Assembly: GCF_025698545.1 (NCBI RefSeq)
Contig: NC_068570.1
Span: 1,736,001 to 1,800,000, forward strand
Source: Gossypium raimondii
Lineage: Eukaryota; Streptophyta; Magnoliopsida; Malvales; Malvaceae
Length of the DNA stretch: 64,000 nucleotides
Direction of reading: 5' to 3'
The notes beneath the pieces were generated by a model. That model was not told the origin of the DNA. It saw only the letters and a list, made by a program, of their open reading frames with translations, and made no database searches. Positions within the stretch are counted from its first letter, which is position 1, and every line of letters starts with the position of its first letter. The position numbers and the translations under genes are program-made. Positions 27,108 through 39,463 of this stretch are shown piece by piece.

Positions 27108-28084
27108 TTCAAAAAATATTATATAAAAAGTTATTTGTTATTTTTATTTACTTAAAAAAATTAAATGTTTGTGAAAAATCCTAATCGAAACAACTTGTCA
27201 TAGAACTTCTCTTGCAAAAATTACAATTAAGGAAAGTGGTTTCCACATAAATGCTCGTAGCCACAAGGTCTAGTAAAAATAAAAACATTTTGATTTGTTG
27301 ATGGAATCTTAGTTCGATTGGTATGGATATGATTATTATCAATGTAAGAGGACGTGGGTTCGAGTACGCTGAAAATTATTATGATCAGAACTTATAATGA
27401 GATTATTTATATCAAATCAAACAACTTGACTTTTATATAAGTGCTCCCAACTACGAGACCTAATTGTACAAAAATCCTATTACTTAATAGTAATTTCCTA
27501 TTCTCTAGAGGATGCAACTAAATCTTTAGACTCTCTCATTTTTAATAGGCTCATTTAATGATATATTTTGTTTGTTTTGATATTCACCTGCTTTAACATA
27601 AAGAATTTATTGTTATACCAAAATATGAAAACATGACTGATCTAACCAAATATATGACAAAACCAACCCATTATGCCACCCCACTTGCATACCAATAATA
27701 AAGGATAGATAACCTTTGGACAAGACATATTATTCATAGTAATTTCCCCTCAAAAAGAGATCTCTCTTTTCTCTTTCATTTCCATCTTCATCTTCTTTAC
27801 TCATTCCATTTTCAAAAATAGATCTTTTATTGAATTTAGCATTAGAAGCAATGATTCCCTTTAAACATCATGTCTACTCAAAAGCATTCAAATCCACTCC
27901 ACCTTCTTCCAAGGACATCTCCAAGCCCATCCCATAACTAAAAATGCACAAACAAACTTACCCAAACAAATAGTGGGTTAGCAACACAAACCACTTGTTG
28001 ATTATAAGATAATGATGCACATTTAGGTGAGTTAAGAACATCAAACTCATGGATATATGATAAAGATGACATGTTATTCCTCAA
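27108..28084. other. Intergenic, nothing recognised
   Basis: AT-rich with no open frame of note and no clear repeat structure by eye. Confidence 0.4.
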
Positions 28085-28472
28085 GGTAAACTATAAAAAT
28101 AGTCACTTTTGTTTGCCTCAGATTACATTTTAATCACTTATGTTTGAAATGTTATGTTTTAGTCACTTACGTTATCGTTTTGTTACGAAATGGTCACTTA
28201 CCGTTAAACTCCTTTACCTCCCTAATGATAGACCTACATGGCAGTCCAAATGGGTTTTAAATGCCAACTTGAATGTTCAGTTGCTGGGATGAAAATAGGT
28301 TTTTAATTAAATAAATTTAATTTGGACTGTCAGGTAAGACCGCCGTTAAAGAGGTAACAGAGCTTAACGATAGAGTGACCACTTCGTAACAAAACGATAA
28401 TGTAAATGACTAAAACGTAATATTTCAAACATAAGTGACTAAAATGTAATATAAGGGAAACAAAAATTTACC
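28085..28472. mobile_element. MITE with long terminal inverted repeats
   Basis: About 388 bp. The first ~130 bp (28085-28215) is closely matched by the reverse complement of the last ~125 bp (to 28472): both read GTTTGAAATRTTAYGTTTTAGT, then CGTTTTGTTACGAARTGGTCACT. The centre is short and non-coding. This is a classic non-autonomous inverted-repeat element; the class and target duplication could not be fixed. Confidence 0.8.
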
Positions 28473-29005
28473 CACAACTTATAAAAGTGTGAGGGTGACA
28501 TGTTATTTCACAACAATTAATGAACCTTTTACCATTCTATCCTAAGCAAAACGTATAGCTAACACAATCACTTGTTTAAAATTTAGGAATATATCAATTA
28601 ACATAAGCTTAGTAACCTATTGTAAACAAAAATAATTATCACATACACCTTTAATTTTTTTTTCATTTTGTTCATGAAGTTAAGAAGAATATATATTGTT
28701 AGTTTGTAAAAATACTAAGTCATAAATAACATCACAAAAAGAAAGGTCAATTTTGAATCTACTATAAAGATTTCATGTATGTACCAACCACCAATTGAGC
28801 AAGTTGATTGCAATATTGCAGTTTGACTAAATTAATTATGAACATAACAATGAAATTTAATATGATTTTTGGATAGCATATAATAAAAACAAAACAAAAA
28901 TTATAATTAAAAAAGGTGAATGAAGGTTGGAGAGTGAGAAAATGTTTAGTAAATATGTAGATTTTTATTAGAAAAGTAGGAAGATATGAAGGAATAATAA
29001 GTAAA
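28473..29005. other. Intergenic, nothing recognised
   Basis: AT-rich with no recognised gene. Confidence 0.4.
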
Positions 29006-29385
29006 TCATCTAGAATCAGCTTGAATTATGCATTGGATATAAATGGAAATCGAAAAAATTGGACATAAATATTTATGTAGAAAAATCTCATTCAAGGAGG
29101 ATAAAAAATCATAAGTAAAGCAAACTTCACTAAAATAGGCAAAAATTGAAAGTGGAGTACAAGATGGAGGAACAAACAGCATGAAATACAAAGTTTTCCC
29201 GAATTTCCCACAAACTCTCTCTTCATTTTGTTGTTGTTATTTAAAACTATCTAGGGTTGCTAAAATGCCTATTTATAGATTAAAATCCGTGTGAAAATAC
29301 GACTGAAACATTCCTAAAATAATCAAAGTTAAACTGAGAAAAGATAACAGAGTTTAACTAAGAGAAGAAACTTGATTAAGTGGAG
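29006..29385 (-). repeat. Degraded Copia-type LTR remnant
   Basis: Organised like the LTRs of the element at 59964-62362: a GAAAAA..TC..AGAGGATAAAAAA phrase, then 'gtacaagatggagg', then GCCTATTTATAG (a TATA motif on the minus strand), then AGTTTAACTAAGAG. No partner LTR or coding part was found, so it may be a solo LTR or fragment. Confidence 0.4.
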
Positions 29386-32300
29386 AACACGTCGCTATGT
29401 CATGAAGTCATGTTCAGCTCGTCTGGACGTCATGCATCGTGTCGTCGAGACGATGGGTTCTTCTCATTGGGTACTGGTGCCATGTTGACGTTGACTCTTC
29501 CTCGTCACGATATTGTCGTCTGTTTCATCCGAAATGTGAGCCACATTCCACATAATCCATATAGATAGTGGGGAATTTTATTAACTCATTTAAACATTTT
29601 TTTTCATATAAAAAATCAAGTTAGAAGTCTTGACAATATAGTATTAAAATTATTAAAAGGTAGCAAATGAATAATTAAGAACTATTGGGACATTAAAAAA
29701 TGGTAATGGCTTATTACAACATGAGAACATCAGCTTAATAAAATAATATAACTAATTGGTACTGCCGACCAAATAGGTGATGCAAATTTTATATGCATAT
29801 ATAAATTTTGTTACTTTATAATTGCTTATGGAGATTTTTTTATACAGTTGGTAGGAGCAAATTAATTATTTATATGCACACATTACGGATGCGAGTTATG
29901 GGTGTAACTCGAATAAATTTACTTAATTTTTAATATGTCGGAAAATTGTTTAAATTATGGTTCTCATTCACCGTACGATATAAGTCTAATCCTTATCTTT
30001 AAAATGATATTCAAATAATATATAACTCTAAAACTCGAACTTGATCTAAAGACCCTAAAAAGAAATCACAATCACTCCTTAGTCCTTCCACGTCTTAACT
30101 GCCTACTTTCAATTCTGTACGGTCACTGTCTCTTCCCCCTGCCCGCCCGCCTGCCATGCACGTTCCCATTTACTACCACAAAATACAATAAAAATCTCAG
30201 TATTTAACACTACTTTCCTATTGACCTATTTATTCATGATAGGTTAAATGTATCTTGACTTTAGTGTTGCTCTCAAATAAATTTGTACATATATGGTCTT
30301 CTTTATCCGGATTTTCATTTGGTGGTTTTCAATTTTTTTTAATATTTCATATATATATATGAAATAAAAACTGTTGATTCATGTTTGGGTCAATACAATA
30401 AAATGTTTGACTGAAAAAAAATGGCATGTTTAAATTTATTTGAAGGAGATTGCAGCACTCTTTGATTTATGTTCAATTTCATTCAATGTCGACAGTAGAA
30501 GACAATTGGAAGAAGCTAAACGGTGCCTAACCTGAATTTTCCCTTTGCAAAAAGTTTTAGGTTTGGACCCAATAAAGTAGATGATATTCCATTATTTCAT
30601 GTTTACCTAGGTTTTTGTGTTGTATAATGGTCAAATTTTGTTGACGTTAAAAGTGTAATGTATAGTTTCGTCTTTTTAAAAAGGGCTAAATAGAAATTCT
30701 TTTATTTTATCGGGAGTAAAAGTACAATTTTATTATATACTAATTTCTAGTTTTATCATTTAAAAGGATTAAAATGAAAAGTTTTCAATTTTGGGAGGCT
30801 CATGCCTGGTCTCCTATAGATTCACCTCTATTCATAGCCAAATCAAAATTATTCTAGAGAAGATCTACACATGATAAGATTCGAGTCAGAATGAATCTAG
30901 AGACAAATTATATATGACTTATGCAAGGTGGGAGTTGAACTTTTCAAAGTCCCCAACACCACCAAGGCCTTATTATTAATCTAATTCTAGTTTTCATCCC
31001 TCTACAATCTTCAAATTTGAGATGTAATTCATCTACTTTAATCTACATAGTTTGGTCTCTCTATTTTTATAATATTATTAATAAGTCCAAATTGATAATA
31101 CTATTAGTTGCTGCTATTAAAGTGATAAAGTAAAATTAAAAAAAAAAACAATCTTTAAGTATTTGTTAGAATCTAGTGGAGGGATTAAAGCAATATATAG
31201 ACCTTCTCTAATTAATTCAAAAGACGACAACCCTAATGGCTTTAAAAGAAACATTTTAAGGACTAAGGTGTTAATAGTGAATAATTCAAAAGTGATGGAT
31301 TGGGTGGTGAATGTGTTTTTCTAATGCTAAAATCAAAGAACCAATTAAAGGATTCCACATAAGGGACATCAATTAATCATGGATTAAGCACTTAGAAATG
31401 TGGAAAATTACACCACTACTCTTTTATTTAAAAAAGTTTAAAATTATAATCAGATGATTATGATTGACAATTGACACCAAAAAAAAAAAGGTCAGTTCAA
31501 TAAGTTTGAACCATATGGGAACAATGAAATAATAATGATTAATCAATTTGCTATTTCCATTAAAAATAGATGGATCATCCCATCTTTATTGCGTGGACGA
31601 AAAGCCACTCTCAATGTCTATCTTCCCATCCACCACCGACTTTCTTTCTTTTTTTCAACTTATTGGTTTAATAAGGTTTATCTCTGGTTAGTATAAAAAT
31701 AATGATGACGATAAGATTAGTTATTATAACGTGAGACAAAAAAAAACTACATGTACCAGACAAAAAATAAACGCACATCAAAAAGACCCATAGACTTTCA
31801 TAATTTTAAGTTTATTGTGTGTAAAAAAATTTATTTAAATAGGCTTTTTACTCAACCTATGAAATTGAATTGTTGTTTATAATAAAATATAATAGTACTA
31901 TCATGGTTGTTGAAATTAGATTGGATCGGTTAGTTAAACCGAGTGGACTGTAAACCGACTGGTATGTCAAATCTAGACAAAAAGATTGAATCAATTTTTA
32001 AATAAACTACCCGAAACTAATTAAATCGAGACAAAATTAATTGAACCGGTGATTAGGCTAATCGAGCCAATATCATAATTTTATAATTCTATTTATTAAA
32101 ATTAGACGAATTGATCAAATCAAAAATCAATACGATTTTATCACTAATCTGGTTTTTTAAAACCATGGGTACTATAGATAAAATATTTCTTTCTAAACTC
32201 GGATGGATCTATTTACAAAGTTTTGTTTCTGTTTTTGCTTTTTGTTGGTCTTTCCCTTCTTCTCAACTTGGATCGCTTGCCGCTTGCCTAATATTATTAT

Positions 32301-33790
32301 GCTAATAAGAAAACAAGGAAAAATCCAGTTATTTCAGTTATGCCAAAAGCAACTTTCTTGTTTTCTTTGAGTTGTAAAGTTTTCAAGTGATAGAATTATT
32401 AGATGTTAACCAAACATCGATATCATCTCATTACATAAATAAAGCAAAAATAAATTAAAATTCCTCCCACTTAATTTTAGTTTCATACATTAGCTTTCAT
32501 TAATTTCACCATATGTTTTAATTATTGCTCGAATTTTAAATTAATTTAGTAAATTTTAAAATGTTTTAATTGAGTTTTTAAAGTATTAATATTGTATCAA
32601 TTAGGTGTCGAGAAATGTGTCCATATTATAGTAAATATGTAACTGTTTTCTATGTATTTGAACAATGAATAAATAGATAAAGTTAATTTCACATTTCACT
32701 ATTATATCTTTTGTGTTTCTGTCTTTTATGTTTTTCATACAGAGCGAAATTGTGACAAACAAATATTAGCTCATTAATTGTCTAAGTTCAAACTGATGAT
32801 AAGTGGCATTGTAAGAACGTTTACATTGCGAGAAGGACAACTTACTTCAGTAGATAATCTAAACAAGTCTGTAATCTTGTAAAATAATCAAAGTGAGCAT
32901 TTGATTTAAATACTTAGAAGGATTATTATGTCGTCTACAATTCCAATTAAGTAGATGACTAGTCTTGACTATTGGAGTAGTTGACTCTACGGATAGAGAC
33001 ATAGATGAACTCATTGGAAGAATGATATATTGGACTGGACCCAATTTGAATTAATTCTGAATCCGTTTGTGAATTGATTCACTTGTGACGTTTATGGTGT
33101 GACTTACCTAAATCCTGAGTTAGTTACTGACATGTGTATGTAACTCATGTGCTTTGATATAAGTGGAGGCTTATGCTTTAAAGATGATCGAGCCGATAGC
33201 CGGTATGTTAGGTACATGACTTGTGGATGCATGACTTTATTAGCAACAATGGAATTCATAGTTTGATTAAAGAGTTAACGATATCCTCTCATTGGCATTG
33301 TGTGGATTGATAAATATGGAACGTGGTCACTGGTTGCTAGTTCTCGAACAAGCAATTTATCACAGACATTAGTTGACAGTGATCATATTAATCATTAAGA
33401 TGACACAATGGTGACAATGAGATAAAATAGGATTGTTTGAGTGAATGGGTTTAACTCAAAAGAATCAAAGATATCATATGAAGGTAACACACATATGACA
33501 AGGTCATTGGACAAATCAGTTGGATGAATTGCTTTCTTAAAGAGTATACAATAAGGAGTTTTCAATCATGATACTTCTTGTGGACTAACTCCATGATTAA
33601 GAAAATTGTGAATTATCGAAATGATGCTTCTGGACATAATTGCAATTACTCGAGCCTAATTTTATATGTCCGATTGGTCCCTCCGCTAGCTCAACAAAAT
33701 CTCGATCAGACTACATTTGAATCAGAAGAAAATTCTACGACTTTGGAAATAATTTAATTTAGTCGAATTATTCACTATTTTGAAATTGTT
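29386..33790. other. Intergenic; several short repeats, no gene recognised
   Basis: Mostly AT-rich. Around 31910-32150 there is a degraded CGGTT-type repeat. From about 32600 to 33730 the sequence is less AT-rich and non-coding, with the look of an old LTR or other dispersed repeat, but no second copy is present here to prove it. Short frames lack recognisable domains. Confidence 0.4.
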
Positions 33791-33988
33791 AGAATGTTAG
33801 TGATAGTTGAGAACAAATGCAATATTTCTTATTTCATCACTATTTTTATTAGAGGGCATAAGCTTAAAACTCCAATTTTGGTGTACAACAATAATCTAAT
33901 AGAATCATTTTTGTTCGATCAAGTGGGGGATATTCTTGAAAAGGTACCTGACAATTTTAGCAATGACAAAAGAAATGTTTAAACTTGG

Positions 33989-34330
33989 TTGGGCAATCAA
34001 TACAGTCAAACTCATGAGGCAGAAGATGGTGGCTTGAGACTCAATTGTGGGTGGGATGATAGTACTGTTTTGGAGGAGCAAGATCATTGGAATGTTGAAC
34101 AAGTAGAGCCAGTTGGAAAGGGTAAGGCCATGAGGGTAAAAGACCAATTGGGCACGGAGGAAGGCAATGGAGACGAAGTCAAGGATGGAGATGAAGATGA
34201 AGGCGACGCTAGAGACGAAGATAATCACGAGGGTGGAGGTGAATATGAAAAAGATGAAAACGATGGTGACGATCAAGTGGATGAGTCGGTTGCACTAGTT
34301 GTGCGAAAAAATCCTACTCACACCCGTTAG
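33989..34330 (+). CDS. Hypothetical acidic protein, doubtful
   Basis: A 113-residue frame with a Glu/Asp/Gly-rich tail (residues 60-100) and no recognised domain. A second frame just upstream (33794-33982) may belong to the same degraded gene. It lies directly before a foldback element, so it could be a remnant of a transposon protein. Acidic low-complexity frames arise easily by chance. Not claimed as a functional gene. Confidence 0.2.
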   Translation: MGNQYSQTHEAEDGGLRLNCGWDDSTVLEEQDHWNVEQVEPVGKGKAMRVKDQLGTEEGNGDEVKDGDEDEGDARDEDNHEGGGEYEKDENDGDDQVDESVALVVRKNPTHTR

Positions 34331-34744
34331 CCACTGTCCTGTGGCACACATTCGGCCCAACGAAGCCGATGATGTATTTTTTATTTACTTATTGTGATGT
34401 AAAAATGATTGTCATCAATAAAGAAACAATAACTTTTTTTAGTATATTTCCATTGCAACTCATATTTGTCTTTGTTAAAATCTTATATAAATTATACGTA
34501 AATTTCCATATATTTAATATTTGATATGAAATATGTAACTTTGGATAGACGTCTTTATTGAACTGGTAGAACGAGACAAATACAGTTGAAATGCTAGTTA
34601 AAAAGAAAGAAAAAGATTTTGGGTGCAACAAAATGAATGCTAACAATGTTGAGGCCTTAATGTACCATTCAATACAGAAAATGTTGCATTCGTATGCCCT
34701 GGGTTTCTACGATACTCGTATAACCTCTGCTGATTGTTCTTCTC

Positions 34745-35490
34745 CTTGAGTTTCTACGTAGAGGTCTCAATCGACAGTCGTTATGCGGTCATGGATCGGG
34801 GTATAACGGGAGAGCCAATTGACGGTCGTTATGTGGCACGAGCTCAAACTTTTTGGATACCCAGAAATGTTGTCGTATAAATACTATACAGAAGTTTGAA
34901 GGCATAATCATATGGAAAATCTATTAGGCTTCCCGCTATAATTGACGTAATTTTTTTCTCCATTTCTAAGCAGTTAGTACCTTTAATCTTCCTTCTTATT
35001 CGAAGGCCGACACCGCTGTGGATGTAGGAGGACTCTCAGGCGGAGCGGGGAGAGATTGTTGCGGTGCAGTAAAGGTGATGCTCTTTTCAGGCTGATAACG
35101 ATTGTTGTTATTAAACAACCCATTAATAACTACAACCGTTGTCGCACTGACCCGAGTTTGACATCTATTGTGCCAAAACATCCGCTCTCCGCCTGAGAGC
35201 CCTATTGTGTCAACTTTGGTGTTAGCCTTCGGATAAGAATGAAAGGTTAAAGATATTGAGTGCTTGGAAATATAGAAAAAAATTTACGTTGATTACTCCA
35301 GAAACCTTTCCATTTTCCCTATAATTATGACCTCAATCTTATGTATGATATATAAAAGACATCATTTGCAAGTATCCAAAAAGCTTAAACTCGTAACCGC
35401 ATAACGACCGTCAATTGACTCCCGGTTATACTCGAGCCCGTGACTGCATCACGACCGTCAATTGGGACCTCCACCTAGACTTCCACCCGT
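34745..35490. mobile_element. Foldback element with ~300 bp inverted arms
   Basis: The left arm (34745-35056) matches the reverse complement of the right arm (35178-35490) along almost its whole length. Examples: ATTGACGGTCGTTATG versus CATAACGACCGTCAAT, and CTCTCAGGCGGAG versus CTCCGCCTGAGAG at the inner edge. The central loop is about 120 bp. Each arm holds two spaced copies of a GACGGTCGTTATG-like subrepeat. No transposase is seen. Foldback and MULE-type elements have such arms. The right arm is partly copied again at 37371-37580 by the ERF tandem duplication. Confidence 0.82.
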
Positions 35491-35640
35491 GACCGTATCA
35501 AGCACTGTCACCCAAAACCTGGCTACCCCAAGATGGGTTTATGAGGTAATAGTCCTATCCCGCCATGACATACAAAATGTATGTGTTTTGAGTCACGTTA
35601 TCACATCCTGACCCCTCCAATTTACCTATAAACTTTCGTG

Positions 35641-35705
35641 ATTTCACCCCTAAACCCTTAAAAAATCCTAACCCTAACAAAAATCCTAAACCTAACATAA
35701 TTAAA
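35641..35705. repeat. Short interstitial telomere-like motifs
   Basis: Several degenerate CCTAAACCC / CCTAACCCTAA words occur here, and again at 37735-37800 in unit 2. They resemble teloboxes found in some plant promoters but are too degenerate and few to be a telomeric array. Confidence 0.35.
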
Positions 35706-35845
35706 AAAACCCTATTATTGGAAGAGAGAAAGGAAAGCACGCTCAATTGGACACGCTTTCTCTTTTCTCTCCAAAATGATATTTTAAAATTTTAAAAAAA
35801 TAGCATAAAACCAAATAAAAATATTTTTACCCGTAAATAGTTAAT

Positions 35846-35925
35846 ATAAAACAGATCCTAAAGCATTAGATAATAAATAAATATGAGAAATCCTAAAGCA
35901 TTAGATAATAAATAAATATGAGAAA
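35846..35925. repeat. Direct repeat, two copies of ~35 bp
   Basis: The phrase ATCCTAAAGCATTAGATAAT with its following AAATAAATATGAGAA occurs twice in a row, and again twice in unit 2 at about 37950-38020. A local slippage duplication in the ERF upstream region. Confidence 0.8.
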
Positions 35926-36348
35926 TGATTTGCTTGCCAATAAGATATACTCCAAAGCTAAAAGCCAAACCCCAAAAAAGGGGAGAAAAACGTCGGCTAT
36001 ATCACATGCTTTATGCTTACAAGCCGCTACTTGAGTTGATTTCGGTTTTGGTTAAGTCATCAAACACCCTTTCGTACCCTCCAAGAGAAAAATATATATA
36101 TATACAGTTTTGTATTCGTATATAACTATGTATCTCATATACAGTATACCATTACTACTATATATAACTTTTGTAGGTTATAGTAAGACTTAAAGAGAAG
36201 AAATTAAGAGGTGTAGATGATGGTTTATGTCGGCCAAATTTGTATTTAAGTATATACGATCAACGTGGCGGCCGTGCCCCGACGACAAACTAGCAGCCAA
36301 GTGGGAAACTATACTGCAATTCATTTCACCCCCCACTCTCTGTTTATG

Positions 36349-36359
36349 TATATATATAT
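36349..36359 (+). promoter_or_regulatory. TATA-like box of ERF copy 1
   Basis: A TATATATATAT run about 106 bp before the ATG. The equivalent run in unit 2 is one repeat shorter. Confidence 0.4.
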
Positions 36360-36464
36360 CTCATTGTGAATCCCTTTTTTGTAGCAAGGGTGTTCTTTGA
36401 TATTTAAATTTTAACCCTTCTTTCTCGTAAAATAGGGTTTTGGTTTTTTGGGAGGGTTCCGGCC

Positions 36465-36935
36465 ATGGAAGGTGACTGTTGTTCTTCATCGACATCGAGT
36501 TCAACGAGCGGTGAGAAGCCGAAGGCGGAAAGGACACAACAAAAGGAGAAACCATATAGAGGGATAAGGATGAGGAAGTGGGGGAAATGGGTGGCTGAAA
36601 TAAGGGAACCTAACAAGAGGTCTAGGATTTGGCTCGGGTCGTATACCACCCCCGTTGCCGCCGCCCGTGCCTACGATATCGCCGTGTTCTACTTACGAGG
36701 TCCGTCCGCGAGGCTTAACTTTCCTGACCTTATAGAAAAGGATAATAAGCTTAGGGATATCTCTGCCACTTCCATACGGAAGAAAGCGGCTGAAGTGGGG
36801 GCGAAAGTTGATGCTTTGCAAACATCATCGGTTTATCATCATGGTGGTTCTTCGTCGGACTCACCGAATAATACTCGTCGAGTTTTGTTGAAGCCTGATT
36901 TGAATAAGTACCCCGAAATTTCCGATGAAGATTGA
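36465..36935 (+). CDS. AP2/ERF transcription factor (DREB-type) with EAR motif, copy 1
   Basis: 156 residues, single exon, ATG at 36465 ([10 protein letters not shown]). A Ser-rich start is followed by one AP2/ERF domain at about 30-88 with [18 protein letters not shown]; Val 43 and Glu 48 correspond to the V14/E19 pair typical of the DREB side of the family. The C-terminus holds DLNKYP at 145-150, a DLNxxP EAR repression motif. Short proteins with one AP2 domain and this tail resemble ERF group II (Arabidopsis ERF008-ERF011 type). They act in the nucleus, bind DRE/GCC-like promoter elements and repress transcription via TOPLESS-type corepressors. It sits in the first unit of a tandem duplication; the second copy is frameshifted. 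Confidence 0.93.
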   Translation: MEGDCCSSSTSSSTSGEKPKAERTQQKEKPYRGIRMRKWGKWVAEIREPNKRSRIWLGSYTTPVAAARAYDIAVFYLRGPSARLNFPDLIEKDNKLRDISATSIRKKAAEVGAKVDALQTSSVYHHGGSSSDSPNNTRRVLLKPDLNKYPEISDED

Positions 36936-37370
36936 ATCACAGATAGGAACACACCCCTCACAAATCAACAAATGTTCATAGGCACCATTTTTTTTCCTTT
37001 TGTTTATTTAAGAATAGAATCAATGGAGAAATGGATTGGTTCTATTTGATAAGGTTATGTTTTACTTTGGAATACTATTGAAACTTTAGTTAGTGGCTTG
37101 TAACTTAACTTTGATAGTCATGGAATAGGATTTAGCTTACCCTTGTTTTCCTTTATATATTTACTATATTATAAACCTGGGTTATTTTTCAAGTTCGAAA
37201 ATAACTTAAAATTCGAGAAAAATTTAAATAAAAATTAAGCATATTTAAAATATGGGTTGAAGTCAGTTTTAATATTCAAAGCTCTAGTTTGATTTAATTA
37301 GATCGATTTTTAAGTTTATGGTATGTTCTATTTTATATATTATATAATTTATTTCATATGAATAATAAAA

Positions 37371-39463
37371 TTTACGTTGATTACTCGAAACCTTTCCATT
37401 TTCCCTATAATTATGACCTCAATCTTATGTATGATATATAAAAGACATCATTTGCAAGTATCCAAAAAGCTTAAACTCGTAACCGCATAACGACCGTCAA
37501 TTGACTCCCGGTTATACTCGAGCCCGTGACTGCATCACGACCGTCAATTGGGACCTCCACCTAGACTTCCACCCGTGACCGTATCAAGCACTGTCACCCA
37601 AAACCTGGCTACCCCAAGATGGGTTTATGAGGTAATAGTCCTATCCCGCCATGACATACAAAATGTATGTGTTTTGAGTCACGTTATCACATCCTGACCC
37701 CTCCAATTTACCTATAAACTTTCGTGATTTCACCCCTAAACCCTTAAAAAATCCTAACCCTAACAAAAATCCTAAACCTAACATAATTAAAAAAACCCTA
37801 TTATTGGAAGAGAGAAAGGGAAAGCACGCTCAATTGGACACGCTTTCTCTTTTTCTCTCCAAAAATGATATTTTTTAAAATTTTAAAAAAAATAGCATAA
37901 AAACCAAATAAAAAATATTTTTTACCCGTAAATAGTTAATATAAAAACAGATCCTAAAGCATTAGATAATAAATAAATATGAGAAATCCTAAAGCATTAG
38001 ATAATAAATAAATATGAGAAATGATTTGCTTGCCAATAAGATATACTCCAAAGCTAAAAGCCAAACCCCAAAAAAAAGGGGGAGAAAAAACGTCGGCTAT
38101 ATCACATGCTTTATGCTTACAAGCCGCTACTTGAGTTGATTTCGGTTTTGGTTAAGTCATCAAACACCCTTTCGTACCCTCCAAGAGAAAAATATATATA
38201 TATACAGTTTTGTATTCGTATATAACTATGTATCTCATATACAGTATACCATTACTACTATATATAACTTTTGTAGGTTATAGTAAGACTTAAAGAGAAG
38301 AAATTAAGAGGTGTAGATGATGGTTTATGTCGGCCAAATTTGTATTTAAGTATATACGATCAACGTGGCGGCCGTGCCCCGACGACAAACTAGCAGCCAA
38401 GTGGGAAACTATACTGCAATTCATTTCACCCCCACTCTCTGTTTATGTATATATATCTCATTGTGAATCCCTTTTTGTAGCAAGGGTGTTCTTTGATATT
38501 TAAATTTTAACCCTTCTTTCTCGTAAAATAGGGTTTTGGTTTTTTGGGAGGGTTCCGGCCATGGAAGGTGACTGTTGTTCTTCATCGACATCGAGTTCAA
38601 CGAGCGGTGAGAAGCCGAAGGCGGAAAGGACACAACAAAAGGAGAAACCATATAGAGGGATAAGGATGAGGAAGTGGGGGAAATGGGTGGCTGAAATAAG
38701 GGAACCTAACAAGAGGTCTAGGATTTGGCTCGGGTCGTATACCACCCCCGTTGCCGCCGCCCGTGCCTACGATATCGCCGTGTTCTACTTACGAGGTCCG
38801 TCCGCGAGGCTTAACTTTCCTGACCTTATAGAAAAGGATAATAAGCTTAGGATATCTCTGCCACTTCCATACGGAAGAAAGCGGCTGAAGTGGGGCGAAA
38901 GTTGATGCTTTGCAAACATCATCGGTTTATCATCATGGTGGTTCTTCGTCGGACTCACCGAATAATACTCGTCGAGTTTTGTTGAAGCCTGATTTGAATA
39001 AGTACCCCGAAATTTCCGATGAAGATTGAATCACAGATAGGAACACACCCCTCACAAATCAACAAATGTTCATAGGCACCATTTTTTCCTTTTGTTTATT
39101 TAAGAATAGAATCAATGGAGAAATGGATTGGTTCTATTTGATAAGGTTATGTTTTACTTTGGAATACTATTGAAACTTTAGTTAGTGGCTTGTAACTTAA
39201 CTTTGATAGTCATGGAATAGGGATTTAGCTTACCCTTGTTTTCCTTTATATATTTACTATATTATAAACCTGGGTTATTTTTCAAGTTCGAAAATAACTT
39301 AAAATTCGAGAAAAATTTAAATAAAAATTAAGCATATTTAAAATATGGGTTGAAGTCAGTTTTAATATTCAAAGCTCTAGTTTGATTTAATTAGATCGAT
39401 TTTTAAGTTTATGGTATGTTCTATTTTATATATTATATAATTTATTTCATATGAATAATAAAA
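37371..39463 (+). repeat. ERF tandem duplication, unit 2 (2.09 kb)
   Basis: Direct copy of 35283-37370. Differences are changes in run length (A, T, G and C runs, a TA repeat) plus a lost CA near its start. After 39463 the sequence continues into element X (39428-40196), of which unit 1 has only the first ~40 bp. The right breakpoint therefore lies inside that element. Confidence 0.95.
38561..38905 (+). CDS. AP2/ERF transcription factor, copy 2, frameshifted (loses EAR motif)
   Basis: Identical to copy 1 through residue 97, so the full AP2/ERF domain is present. One G is missing from the TTAGGGAT run of copy 1 (here TTAGGAT, near 38849). The frame changes and ends after an unrelated tail at 38905 (114 residues). 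A second G is missing further on (GTGGGGG to GTGGGG, near 38892). The original stop position corresponds to 39027-39029. If real, this is a DNA-binding protein without its repression motif. Because all inter-copy differences are run-length changes, a sequencing error is at least as likely. Confidence 0.75.
   Translation: MEGDCCSSSTSSSTSGEKPKAERTQQKEKPYRGIRMRKWGKWVAEIREPNKRSRIWLGSYTTPVAAARAYDIAVFYLRGPSARLNFPDLIEKDNKLRISLPLPYGRKRLKWGES

Larger units (their letters stand above)
35283..37370 (+). repeat. ERF tandem duplication, unit 1 (2.09 kb)
   Basis: Begins TTTACGTTGATTACTC inside the foldback right arm and runs through the ERF gene to TGAATAATAAAA. It is repeated directly at 37371-39463. The junction shares AAAAT microhomology. 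By eye every difference from unit 2 is an indel, nearly all in homopolymer runs, with no base substitution. Confidence 0.95.

Noticed and set aside
32600-33730. Endogenous viral or LTR element
   Set aside because: No coding homology, no termini and no second copy in the window; left as intergenic.
35641-35705. Interstitial telomere array
   Set aside because: Only a few degenerate CCCTAA words; not an array.
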